A stretch of 21,146 nucleotides of DNA, taken from contig DAOVGO010000170.1 in the NCBI GenBank assembly GCA_030672345.1, forward strand, positions 1-21,146, in the 5' to 3' direction. Below the pieces are notes generated by a model, which saw only the letters and a list, made by a program, of their open reading frames with translations, made no database searches and was not told where the DNA came from. How positions within the stretch are numbered: position 1 is the first letter of the stretch; each line of letters opens with the position of its first letter. The position numbers and the translations under genes were made by a program. The DNA comes from Methanosarcinales archaeon. GTDB taxonomy: Archaea; Halobacteriota; Methanosarcinia; Methanosarcinales; Methanogasteraceae. Positions 14,083-21,146 of this stretch are shown in pieces.

Positions 14083-16686
14083 ATGGTTTCCAGTCATTCC
14101 GGTGTGGACGTGGTTCGGAAGATAGACGGTTTGCTGGCGCAGATCGGGGATGATCTGCAGAGCAGGCATGTTATATTCAGAGAAGAGCTGAAAAAGATAG
14201 CTCGCGAGACACAGTCCGTGGATCTGACCCTCTGGGTTGAAGAGGGCAACGGAAAAGTGGTAAACGAGGTTATAACGCTCCCCCGCCAAACTTTCGAGCC
14301 GGGCACAGAGCGGTACAGCAGGCTGGTTGAGTATGTGGCAGTCTGCCTGAATATCAGGGGCGAGATTCTTGGAATGCGGCGGGTGGGAATAGAGACCGGC
14401 ACCGGAGTTGATCAGGACCTGTTTCTCACGGATGTGAGGAAATATTTTGAGCGGGAATTTTTTATCACACTTCTTGATGCGAACTTTGGCAGACCGATCG
14501 ACTGGCAGACCGGGAGACTCGAGCAGGGCAAGATCCGGGTCGGGCAGGTCAGATCGGGGCGGTACGAGCAGGGAAAGGCGATAGGGCTGGTGGTCACCGG
14601 AACCGACATCAGAACGGTCGCTCTTGAGAGCGGCGACATCGTATACCATGAGCAGATCACGATCGATCAGGAAAAATCGCTGGAAGAGGTGCTTGAGGCG
14701 TGCATTGCCAAAGCAGCCCGGGAAATTGATATCAGCCACATCAAAGAGGAGAATATCTACATCGGAGTTCCCGGACCTGTGGATCCATGGGGAAACATCG
14801 TGCGACTGTCAGAATCCGCTGGAGTGACCAGAGAGGAGCTAAAATCACTACAAAAGAAGTATCCGAAGATCAGTTTCATCAACGACGCCAATGTAGAGGC
14901 TGCATATAATAGAATCGTCTGGGCGGGAGATATCGCTACCAATCAGCCAACAGTCAGTCTCGTTTTGCGAAAAGGCATCGGATTTGCCATTCTTGTGGAG
15001 GGACAGTCGTTATCATGGGTCGGAGCTCCGATGGAGACTCATTTCAGGGTAAACTTCGCAGATGACGCGCCTATCTGCAACTGCGGTATGAAAGGCTGCC
15101 TCGAACTCTCAGCAGGGTGGGTGACAAGCAGGTTCCTGCATCTGGTGTCAGAGAGCGGCATCGAGCTCCCGTCTGATTTTGCGGGCAGGGCAGGATCAGG
15201 GAATGGAGGCGGAAATGGCGGCGGGGAAGGAGAACGGTGTCTGCTGGCAAGGGATGTCAGTGCTATCCTGAAATATGATGGTGGCGGTGGGGCGACATCA
15301 AAGATCGCAGCAAAGGTGTTCAGGGAGTACGGGGAGAATCTCTCGATTTTATTCGGGGAACTGGCGCGGTTAATGGGCGTTTCGGGGTTCTGGGTGGTGC
15401 TCAGTGGCGGCATGGTCAATCAGCGTGCAGTGAGGGATGAGATCGTCAAGGGTTTTGCAGAAGGGATCGATAACAAATTCCCCGGGCTCAGGATAGAGAT
15501 TCTGCGCAGAACAGAGGAGACTAAAACAGAAGAAGAGATAATCAGATATGAACGGACCCCTGAAAACTGGCAGGGCGCTGTAGGTGCTGCTCTCTGCGCG
15601 TTGCAGGACAAGCAGATGAAGATGGGGATGGAACCAGACGTAAAAATGATGATAGGCGAAGCAGAAGAAGTTATTCCATCCGAGATAGCCGAAATATTCT
15701 ACACAGAAAGAAAACTATCTGTTCAGACCATCATTGGCGCAGCTGGCGCGTCAGGGGGCGGAAAGACCTATTTTATCAAAACGCTGAAGAACCGGCTGGA
15801 AGAACTTGGTAAAAGCGATAAACGGTTGGAGGGGGTGAAAGTGAAAATAATAACGATGGATGACTACCTGATACAAAAAGAGAAGCGGAAGCGGGGTGGA
15901 ATCCGGGCGAAGTATTCTCTCAAACGATTATGGGATGATCTGATGGCTATAAACGTGGGACATACGATCTATCACCCCGTATTCGATCAGGTCTCTCGTG
16001 TGAGATACACGAGGCTCGGACGATTTCTGGATGATAAATCCGCCAGGCTCGGTCATCGACTGTCTGAAAATAATACCGAGTTATTCCGCAGGATCAATCG
16101 TCTGACCGAGTGGTCCGGAGAGGCAGGAGTGAAATTGAAGCCGGTTAAGAACACCATCGTCATTGTCGATGGTATTCTGGCGCTGGATGATCCGGTGATC
16201 AACAAATTGTACTACGATTACCGCATCTTTGTACATGCGCCATGGATATGGCGGCTATGCGCTGCAATCTCCAGGGCACGGCAGGAAAAATGGTACAAAG
16301 GCGCAAATACCGCAGATATCATCGAGAAATTCGTGTTTAAGCGACCGGAAGAGGAAGCCATCATAAACGTCACCTATCTGGACGCAGATATACTTGTGGA
16401 GAACGATTTTTACGAGAAGAATGTTGATTCCACCTTAAAAAGTCTTTTGGGCGAAGTATATCACAGTCTTGACAAAACCCTACATGCTCAATACTATATT
16501 GTTTATGCACTCATGGAAGATCACGGCTATGATGCAAAAGCGCTCTTTAAAGAGAAACTCGAAAGTATAAACGAGTTGATCAGGGAAAGCAGGATAGAGG
16601 ACATGTATGAAGAGGATGCCGGGATAAAACTCAAGGAAGGAGTCTGTAGAATGGTGGAATCGTGTGATTACAGCCGTAACGGCTGA
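14083..16686 (+). CDS. fusion: degenerate ROK kinase + uridine-kinase/PRK-like P-loop kinase
   Basis: An 867-aa protein with three parts. Residues 1-165 are unassigned, with a possible sensor-like alpha/beta fold. Residues about 166-508 are a ROK sugar-kinase fold: GVPGPVD (228-234), catalytic-type D268 in INDAN, GIG (298-300), the ROK zinc motif H320 with CNCGMKGCLE (C332, C334, C339) and VVLSGGM (about 437-443). The usual phosphate-binding D-x-G-G-T is replaced (VVTGT) and the sugar-binding E-x-G-H is changed to M-E-T-H, so hexokinase activity is doubtful. A Gly-rich insert lies at about 370-403. Residues about 545-830 are a uridine kinase/phosphoribulokinase-like domain: Walker A GAAGASGGGKT (552-562), DDYL (593-596), YHPVFDQVSRVRY (630-642), Walker B-like IVIVDGILAL and DADILV (767-772). 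The P-loop half looks active. The last 19 nt overlap the convergent ABC gene. Function unknown; a carbohydrate- or nucleotide-regulated kinase is a guess. Confidence 0.85.
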   Translation: MVSSHSGVDVVRKIDGLLAQIGDDLQSRHVIFREELKKIARETQSVDLTLWVEEGNGKVVNEVITLPRQTFEPGTERYSRLVEYVAVCLNIRGEILGMRRVGIETGTGVDQDLFLTDVRKYFEREFFITLLDANFGRPIDWQTGRLEQGKIRVGQVRSGRYEQGKAIGLVVTGTDIRTVALESGDIVYHEQITIDQEKSLEEVLEACIAKAAREIDISHIKEENIYIGVPGPVDPWGNIVRLSESAGVTREELKSLQKKYPKISFINDANVEAAYNRIVWAGDIATNQPTVSLVLRKGIGFAILVEGQSLSWVGAPMETHFRVNFADDAPICNCGMKGCLELSAGWVTSRFLHLVSESGIELPSDFAGRAGSGNGGGNGGGEGERCLLARDVSAILKYDGGGGATSKIAAKVFREYGENLSILFGELARLMGVSGFWVVLSGGMVNQRAVRDEIVKGFAEGIDNKFPGLRIEILRRTEETKTEEEIIRYERTPENWQGAVGAALCALQDKQMKMGMEPDVKMMIGEAEEVIPSEIAEIFYTERKLSVQTIIGAAGASGGGKTYFIKTLKNRLEELGKSDKRLEGVKVKIITMDDYLIQKEKRKRGGIRAKYSLKRLWDDLMAINVGHTIYHPVFDQVSRVRYTRLGRFLDDKSARLGHRLSENNTELFRRINRLTEWSGEAGVKLKPVKNTIVIVDGILALDDPVINKLYYDYRIFVHAPWIWRLCAAISRARQEKWYKGANTADIIEKFVFKRPEEEAIINVTYLDADILVENDFYEKNVDSTLKSLLGEVYHSLDKTLHAQYYIVYALMEDHGYDAKALFKEKLESINELIRESRIEDMYEEDAGIKLKEGVCRMVESCDYSRNG

Positions 16687-17474
16687 TCCATGCCCGCGCA
16701 TGGCTTGACACACCCCAGTGACCTGCCGCACCTGATCGCCTCGCGCAGTTCCATCAGGTATTCATCCATCTTTGAGAGCCGGGCGCATATCTGCCGCTCA
16801 TCCTCAGTGGTCTCGATGATCTCGGCGATTCCGCCGTTCTTTGTGACGATGCGCCGCTCTGTCGTCAATGCAAGCACAGGATCGTGGGTCACGACCAGAA
16901 CAATTTTCCCTTTTCCAGATAACAGATTTAGAGCCGCTTTTTTCTTGATTCCCGCGTTCTCGATCTCGTCAATCAGCACCACAGGCGAATCGCTGATGAT
17001 TGCGATGTCTGCAACCATCAATGCCCTGGACTGCCCGCCGCTCAGGATGGTTAGCTGGCTATCTGCGGAGATTGGCTCGCCTGTCAGGCGGTTCGCGGTT
17101 TCGATCGTTCGCTCAGGCGTATCAGAGTTTTTGCCCCTGCTCTTCGCATGCATCCGCAGGAAATCGATGACGGTCATATCGGCAAGAAAACGCATATTCT
17201 GCGACAACTGGGCGATTCTCTTCTTTTTCGTATCCATTCGCAGTCCATGATCCGGTTCTTCTCCATTGATCAGTATTTTTCGCTTTGAAGGTGTATCACG
17301 CCTTGCAAGCTGTTCGATGTCCGAGATGAGCGTGCTTTTTCCAGAACCTGTCGGACCCACGATGCCAACGATCTCTCCTGATCGTATATGCACCTCATCG
17401 ATGGATTCCGGGTTGCAATCCTTATCAACGCCACCTAAAATCGTGATATCTGAAATATCTGAAATGTTGGTCAT
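16668..17474 (-). CDS. soluble ABC-type ATPase coupled to cysteate synthase
   Basis: A 268-aa single ABC ATPase domain: Walker A GPTGSGKST (40-48), Q-loop near Gln92, signature LSGGQ (144-148), Walker B VVLIDE (165-170) and H-loop His197 (VVTHDP). No membrane partner is encoded nearby and the protein has no membrane segment. Three cysteines lie near the C-terminus (CGRSLGCVKPC, 249-259). Its ATG overlaps the TGA of the cysteate synthase gene (ATGA), so the two are translationally coupled. This suggests a role tied to coenzyme M synthesis or use, perhaps as an energy-dependent assembly factor like the AtwA component of methyl-CoM reductase; that is inference only. Confidence 0.85.
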   Translation of the reverse strand: MTNISDISDITILGGVDKDCNPESIDEVHIRSGEIVGIVGPTGSGKSTLISDIEQLARRDTPSKRKILINGEEPDHGLRMDTKKKRIAQLSQNMRFLADMTVIDFLRMHAKSRGKNSDTPERTIETANRLTGEPISADSQLTILSGGQSRALMVADIAIISDSPVVLIDEIENAGIKKKAALNLLSGKGKIVLVVTHDPVLALTTERRIVTKNGGIAEIIETTEDERQICARLSKMDEYLMELREAIRCGRSLGCVKPCAGMDQPLRL

Positions 17475-18721
17475 AATACCTCCATAATTTCATCTAAAAT
17501 CCGGTCCGATCTAGCGTCCGCCTCTATCACAAGATCTGCACTCAGATGGTTGGGCGAATAGTCCTCTTTCAGCCGGGACAAGCCGCCTCCTGTGATATTG
17601 AGCAGAATCATATCATCCGGATCGACCGAATTGGTATCAACGGCTCGGCACAGTGCAGCGACAGCGATTGCAGCCGGGCGCAGGATATCCACGCCCTCAG
17701 CATCCTCAAACATCCGCTTTGCATCGCGCGCTTCATCGTTCTCGATCGCATAGACCATGCCCCGCGTTTCGGCGAGCGCGTCTGCAACCCCTCCTCTGAT
17801 GCCGTACGGCGGGTTTCTGTTGGACAATATGTCTGTGTACGTCTCTTTGATCATGGATTTGTCCGGAACGTCCTCCGGGGAGATTACGCGCCTGTTGCCC
17901 GCCCATGCGTTGAATATCGGCGCAAACGGAGCACTCTGTGCCAGATGAAGGCGTGGCATAAGGTCCCCGAATCTCCCGTCCCGGATCAACCGGATGGAAG
18001 CCTCCCATGCGGCAATGCCACCGGTTCCTGAGCCGATCGCCTGAAAGTAATGCTTCGGGAGCGTCTTCATACGTAGCACCGCATCGAGCATCACAATCCC
18101 CATGCCGTCCCGCCGGGCGACGTTCCTTGCGCCGCCCTCGCTCCTGAATCCGTCGATCGATCCGATACGGTCACCGAGCATGATCGCATCGTAGTAATCG
18201 CCATCGACCGCGATCACCCGGACCTGGTCAGGGACCTCGTTCGTGATCCAGAGACGGTACATGCAGGACACCGGTATCACGATGACCAGCGGAAGTCCTG
18301 CTTCCGATGCGGTCTGGGCGAATGCCCGTGCGGTATTGCCCGCAGAAGAGACCACGAATGTCTTATTGCCGTGTTCGATCGATCGCTGGAGGGTTGCGGG
18401 CGATTCAAGCTCTTTGAAGCTGCATGTCTTGATAAAGGCTCCGCGCTCTGGCAGGTATCCGCTGAAACTGATGTATAGATTATGCAGTCCAAGTTCCTGC
18501 GCAAGCCCCTCGCTTCGGTACGTGACAGGCGCAGCCCCGATACCCATGCTGCCAGAAACCGGAAGCCAGTCATGGAACTTCCAGATTCCGGGCAAATTCT
18601 TCAGGGTGAGCCTGCTTTCCGCGTATTCGGTGCGGAGCAGCGCGTTATCGTGACAGCCAAGCGTGTAATGATCCTGAACTATGCGGTTGCACTGTAGACA
18701 TCGCAGTCGGTATCTGCCCAT
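17471..18721 (-). CDS. cysteate synthase (threonine synthase-like, coenzyme M pathway)
   Basis: A 416-aa PLP enzyme of the threonine synthase family. Recalled cysteate synthase features match: the N-terminal Cys cluster (CLQC 8-11, Cys23), GIWKFHDWLPV (45-55), PVTYRSEGLAQELGL, ETC/KTCSFKELE with Lys103 as likely PLP lysine, VVSSAGNTARAF, SEGGARNVARRDGMG and GSGTGGIAAWEA. Cysteate synthase converts O-phosphoserine and sulfite to cysteate, the first step of the coenzyme M route in Methanosarcinales and Methanomicrobiales. Ordinary threonine synthase is the alternative, but the DWLP and ARNVARRDGMG text favours cysteate synthase. The gene appears leaderless and is coupled to the ABC ATPase behind it. 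Confidence 0.87.
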   Translation of the reverse strand: MGRYRLRCLQCNRIVQDHYTLGCHDNALLRTEYAESRLTLKNLPGIWKFHDWLPVSGSMGIGAAPVTYRSEGLAQELGLHNLYISFSGYLPERGAFIKTCSFKELESPATLQRSIEHGNKTFVVSSAGNTARAFAQTASEAGLPLVIVIPVSCMYRLWITNEVPDQVRVIAVDGDYYDAIMLGDRIGSIDGFRSEGGARNVARRDGMGIVMLDAVLRMKTLPKHYFQAIGSGTGGIAAWEASIRLIRDGRFGDLMPRLHLAQSAPFAPIFNAWAGNRRVISPEDVPDKSMIKETYTDILSNRNPPYGIRGGVADALAETRGMVYAIENDEARDAKRMFEDAEGVDILRPAAIAVAALCRAVDTNSVDPDDMILLNITGGGLSRLKEDYSPNHLSADLVIEADARSDRILDEIMEVL

Positions 18722-18743
18722 GCACCGGACTTATGGGACTCAT

Positions 18744-18752
18744 GTATATAAG
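18744..18752 (-). promoter_or_regulatory. TATA box of cysteate synthase gene
   Basis: On the minus strand CTTATATAC lies about 23-31 nt before the ATG, with AATTGGAT upstream. The transcript would start at the ATG, so a leaderless message is expected; no Shine-Dalgarno is visible. Confidence 0.5.
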
Positions 18753-18947
18753 ATTATCCAATTTCGAGAAAATTTTATCCTTATTGTGAAAAAATTCTGG
18801 TATATTTGGCAGAATTGTGTTAAAATGGGTGAATGGTGTCTATGCCCAAACGTCTCTGTACGGTGGACCCTGCCCGGGACTGCATCCGGGGGATACTTTG
18901 GGATACTTTTATGCATCACGAACCGCATATTTATCATTACTACAAAC
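18753..18947. other. intergenic segment between cysteate synthase and nadA
   Basis: No gene is seen. It holds a GC hairpin CCCGG (18873-18877) / CCGGG (18886-18890), then a direct repeat GGATACTTT at 18891-18899 and 18901-18909. A nadA TATA-like ATATTTATC lies at about 18927-18935. The spaced repeat could be a second regulatory site. Confidence 0.35.
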
Positions 18948-18976
18948 CTCATAATGATTATCATAATCATTATGAG
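18948..18976. promoter_or_regulatory. perfect 29-bp palindrome, Fur-box-like operator of nadA
   Basis: CTCATAATGATTAT (18948-18961), one C, then ATAATCATTATGAG (18963-18976) is a perfect 14-bp inverted repeat. It sits 24 nt before the nadA ATG and 12-15 nt after a TATA-like ATATTTATC, covering the expected transcription start. The NATWAT-type repeats resemble the bacterial Fur box (GATAATGATAATCATTATC) and related metal-regulator sites. NadA is an Fe-S enzyme, which would fit iron control, but the regulator is not in the window. Confidence 0.65.
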
Positions 18977-19000
18977 AAGTAGTGTGGGAGTGTGGTGAAA

Positions 19001-19936
19001 ATGCAGAACACAATAGACAAAGAGCGAATAGAAAGAATAGAGCGAATAGAAAAGCTGAAGCGAGAGAAAAATGCGATTATTCTCGCACACAACTACGAAA
19101 GAGCCGAAGTCAGAGCCGTGGCAGATGCCGTTGGCGGCTCTTCAGGACTCACAGAGGCGGCGAGCGAGGCGAGCGCCGATATGATCATTGTCTGCGGTGT
19201 CGATTTCATGGCAGAGATGGCGGCGGTGTTAAATCCGGACAAGAAAGTCCTCTCTCCCGTCCGAAATGCGGTCTGCCTGCTGGCACGGCAGCTTTCGCGG
19301 GAGGCGCTGAACGAGGCAAAGAAAGAGAATCCGGGCGCCGAGGTCCTCCTCTACATGAACTCGCTTGCAAATACAATCGCGCTTGCTGACTGCGTCTGCA
19401 CCGCTGCAAACGCGCTCCAGGTCGCAGAGATGATGGGCGGCGATTTACCCCTCCTGTTCGGTCCGGATCACTGCGTATCATACTACATACGCAAGGGGAC
19501 TGGAAGGGAGATCATCACCGTTCCTGACCGCGGGTTCTGCCCGGTGCACTACAAGATATCACTCGCTGACCTTATGAAGGCGAAAGAGATGCATCCCGGT
19601 GCAAAGGTCGTCGCTCATCCGGAATGCCGACCCGAAATCCAGGATCACGCAGATTATCTCGGTTCAACCGGCGAAATAGTCAGATTTTGCAAAGAATCTG
19701 ATGGGCAGGAGTTTTTGGTGGCTGCCGATGTCGGGCTATCCTCTATGCTCCGGAACGAGGCTCCTGACAAGACGTTCTATCCGGTATCAGAGGCTACGAT
19801 CTGCGCAAGCATGAAAATGCCGACGCTCGCGAAGGTAGAAGAGGCGCTTGTGACCGATAAGTTCAGGGTCACTGTGCCGCGTGATATTGCAGATGCTGCA
19901 AGAATACCGATCGAGAGGATGCTCGGGTGGTCCTGA
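19001..19936 (+). CDS. nadA: quinolinate synthase A
   Basis: A 311-aa [4Fe-4S] enzyme that condenses iminoaspartate with dihydroxyacetone phosphate to quinolinate in de novo NAD synthesis. Family text includes ILAHNYERAEV, VGGSSGLTEAAS, GVDFMAEMAAVLNPDKKVL, MNSLANTIALADCVCTAANA and HPECRPEI. Likely cluster cysteines are C92, C209 (HPEC) and C268 (ICASMK). The length fits archaeal NadA. The N-terminus has a short repeat (RIERIERIEK). ATG 19001 is favoured by length and GGGAG 10 nt upstream; GTG at 18992 is possible. nadC and the aspartate dehydrogenase or oxidase are not in the window. Confidence 0.95.
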   Translation: MQNTIDKERIERIERIEKLKREKNAIILAHNYERAEVRAVADAVGGSSGLTEAASEASADMIIVCGVDFMAEMAAVLNPDKKVLSPVRNAVCLLARQLSREALNEAKKENPGAEVLLYMNSLANTIALADCVCTAANALQVAEMMGGDLPLLFGPDHCVSYYIRKGTGREIITVPDRGFCPVHYKISLADLMKAKEMHPGAKVVAHPECRPEIQDHADYLGSTGEIVRFCKESDGQEFLVAADVGLSSMLRNEAPDKTFYPVSEATICASMKMPTLAKVEEALVTDKFRVTVPRDIADAARIPIERMLGWS

Positions 19937-20009
19937 CGGGCTGCCCCAAGCGGCCCTCCCAAAACCGCACCCACCAGCCCTGCGATTCCGGGATGGCGGC
20001 TTTGCGAAA

Positions 20010-20081
20010 CGTCCCGACCGGGACTCGAACCCGGGTCCAACGCTCCGGAGGCGTTGAGGATATCCGCTACCCTATCGAGAC
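20010..20081 (-). tRNA. tRNA-Arg(CCG)
   Basis: The cloverleaf is complete on the minus strand. The acceptor stem GTCTCGA pairs with TCGGGAC (one G-U). The D-arm has GGAT with A20, an Arg identity base. Anticodon stem AACGC/GCGTT holds loop CTCCGGA, giving anticodon CCG (Arg, CGG codons). The T-arm is CCGGG-TTCGAGT-CCCGG. Discriminator base is G and no CCA is encoded. No intron is present. It is convergent with nadA. Confidence 0.93.
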
Positions 20082-20129
20082 TTTTGTGTGCGTGGTTATG
20101 ATCTGTGGTCTTCTCAGATAAGGATTGCG

Positions 20130-20432
20130 TCCCGCCCCTGGGGTTGTCACGCCGCCATGGTCCTGACAAACGCTTTGGAGTTGTTGATTTTGGGGTCTCG
20201 TGTTCCATCGCTCCAGGGGTCAGGATATCCGGAAGAATCAGAGTTATGACCAAAGCACCCGATTAAGTTAACCGTCCCGCTCATGGGGGCATGCTCCGAA
20301 AATAGCTGCGCTCAATTACATCCTGCAACCCTCTGAACACGGTAGCCAGAGCTTCTCTGGCTCTCGAATCATTGAACGCTTATCCCCCACATCAGACTTT
20401 CGTTTTCGAGCAGCCTCAGCTCCGACCTCCTT
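20130..20432 (-). ncRNA. candidate structured RNA of about 300 nt
   Basis: No protein gene is convincing here, but several stems can form on the minus strand. TGGGGG (20284-20289) pairs with CCCCCA (20384-20389). Inside it, the segment 20308-20316 pairs with 20371-20379 over 9 bp. Inside that is an 8-bp hairpin AGCCAGAG/CTCTGGCT (20344-20362). A separate stem 20170-20178 pairs with 20250-20258, and CCCCTGG (20135-20141) with CCAGGGG (20213-20219). Five wobble positions in these stems are G-U on the minus strand but A-C mismatches on the plus strand, pointing to minus-strand transcription. A strong promoter lies just upstream. It does not show recognisable RNase P or SRP RNA motifs. The 3' boundary is uncertain; the RNA could run into the tRNA. 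Confidence 0.5.
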
Positions 20433-20446
20433 CTAATAGTGGGACT

Positions 20447-20465
20447 GGTAAATATATATTTCGAT
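20447..20465 (-). promoter_or_regulatory. strong archaeal promoter for the structured RNA
   Basis: On the minus strand ATCGAAATATATATTTACC gives a textbook BRE (CGAAA) and TATA box just beyond the S-layer gene stop. Transcription would begin near 20430 (ACTATTAGAAGG). A GGAGGT follows, but no ATG, GTG or TTG at proper spacing, arguing for an untranslated RNA. Confidence 0.55.
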
Positions 20466-20466
20466 A

Positions 20467-21146
20467 TCATCCCCGAAACACCCTCCCGACCCTCACCTGA
20501 AACACGGTCACATCATTGATTACGTGACCTTTGCGGTCACGTACCGTCGTATTGTACGTAAACACCCCATCTTCCGGAACGATCTCGCTCTGGAGCACCG
20601 TATCGTTCTGTCTGAGCTCGAGACGCGCCTTTCTGCCCTTCAGATCGATCTCTGTTACAATGAGCATATATCCGTATCCAAGATCCCACGTATGCCCGAC
20701 TCCGAATATCCTGTGCTCCCGTTCCGTGAAATTGACCGGGAGCCTGCCAATCGTCACATCTTCGCCGTCGTTTCGCAGTACAAGATAATCGTCACCATCC
20801 TCCACCCCGTACCGGTATCCGGAGATGTGACATGCGTAGCAGTCCACATCCTCAGTCTCGATATGGATTCTGGATGCAAGGACCGTGCCATCGAAGGTAA
20901 CAACGCCCCTGAGACCGGCGGCAAAGATATCGCTGACTGTCAGGTTGCAAATCGTTGCATTCCCGCTCTCTGCAAGTCCTTTCACCTCATACTCGAAGTT
21001 ATCCCCAACAGTTACCAGTTCATCCTTCACAACCGCTCCATGGCGTGTCAGATTGATCCAAACGCAGCTTCCCGATGAACTGATCGGTCCTACCGTGATT
21101 TCGTACTCGTTCTTCAGTCTCCAGACTTCTCCTGTACGGAGCACCT
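20467..21146 (-). CDS. S-layer domain protein with CXXCH motif (partial, 5' end off window)
   Basis: The frame is open to the right edge; about 225 C-terminal residues are visible. The text WRLKNEYEITV...GSCVWINLTRHGAVVKDELVTVGDNFEYEV and later WDLGYGYMLIVTEIDLKGRKARLEL, then RQNDTVLQSEIVPEDGVFTY, is the duplicated S-layer domain of Methanosarcinales surface proteins. Several NxT/NxS sequons are present (e.g. INLT, GNAT, CNLT, YNTT). Unusually, DVDCYACHISGY holds a CXXCH heme-attachment motif (102-106 of the visible part). The gene ends at TGA/TAG-type stop near 20467 with no C-terminal sorting signal seen, so anchoring must be elsewhere or by another route. Confidence 0.8.
   Translation of the reverse strand, partial: VLRTGEVWRLKNEYEITVGPISSSGSCVWINLTRHGAVVKDELVTVGDNFEYEVKGLAESGNATICNLTVSDIFAAGLRGVVTFDGTVLASRIHIETEDVDCYACHISGYRYGVEDGDDYLVLRNDGEDVTIGRLPVNFTEREHRIFGVGHTWDLGYGYMLIVTEIDLKGRKARLELRQNDTVLQSEIVPEDGVFTYNTTVRDRKGHVINDVTVFQVRVGRVFRG

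Noticed and set aside
13942..14739. 265-aa minus-strand frame over flpA and the fusion gene
   Set aside because: Overlaps two well-supported genes and has no recognisable protein features.
19777..20253. 158-aa minus-strand frame spanning the tRNA and nadA 3' end
   Set aside because: It reads through a complete tRNA gene and antisense to nadA, so it is not a protein gene.
20150..20290. 45-aa minus-strand frame starting MSGTVNLIGCF inside the structured RNA
   Set aside because: Weak ribosome site and it lies across paired stems; RNA structure explains the region better, though a small peptide cannot be excluded.
1..21146. CRISPR arrays, complete insertion sequences, rRNA genes
   Set aside because: No regularly spaced repeats, no transposase with intact motifs and no rRNA-like sequence were seen.

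Overview
The window looks like part of a euryarchaeal chromosome from the methanogen / alkane- or methane-oxidising lineage (Methanosarcinales, ANME or Syntrophoarchaeum-like). The exact taxon cannot be fixed from this sequence. Supporting genes are O-phosphoseryl-tRNA synthetase, archaeal TyrRS, fibrillarin, a cysteate-synthase-type enzyme of coenzyme M synthesis, a PGF-CTERM surface protein, a Methanosarcina-type S-layer domain protein and small secreted multiheme c-type cytochromes. Promoters are archaeal (purine-rich BRE plus TATA). Several genes look leaderless; others carry GGAGG or GGTGAT Shine-Dalgarno sites. TAG, TGA and TAA are all used as normal stops.

Layout. 1-2020: sepS on the minus strand with an inverted repeat just before its start. 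2046-4696 (plus): a cell-surface cassette made of a PGF-CTERM protein broken by one frameshift, a pentaheme cytochrome, a tetraheme cytochrome sharing its C-terminal module, and a small secreted protein. 4700-7745 (minus): a membrane sensor kinase with a cysteine-rich GAF-like region, overlapping a CheY-like single-domain regulator. 7812-10444 (minus): MATE transporter, SprT-like metalloprotease, gatC. 10640-11668 (plus): AbrB-PhoU regulator, converging on an overlooked 58-aa membrane protein. 11842-12378 is a mostly empty gap before tyrS-flpA (12379-14012). 14083-16686 (plus): a large fusion of a degenerate ROK kinase with a uridine-kinase/phosphoribulokinase-like P-loop domain. 16668-18721 (minus): cysteate synthase translationally coupled to a soluble ABC ATPase. 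19001-19936 (plus): nadA behind a perfect 29-bp palindrome. 20010-20081 (minus): tRNA-Arg(CCG). 20130-20432 (minus): a candidate structured RNA of about 300 nt with its own strong promoter. 20467-21146 (minus): the C-terminal part of an S-layer protein containing a CXXCH heme motif.

How it fits together. SepRS and cysteate synthase both consume O-phosphoserine, for Cys-tRNA and coenzyme M respectively, and both fit methanogen-type metabolism. The cytochromes, PGF-CTERM protein and heme-motif S-layer protein suggest electron transfer across the cell envelope, as inferred for ANME archaea. The main novelty candidates are the ROK/P-loop fusion, the structured RNA at 20130-20432, the twin cytochrome family and the heme-motif S-layer protein.
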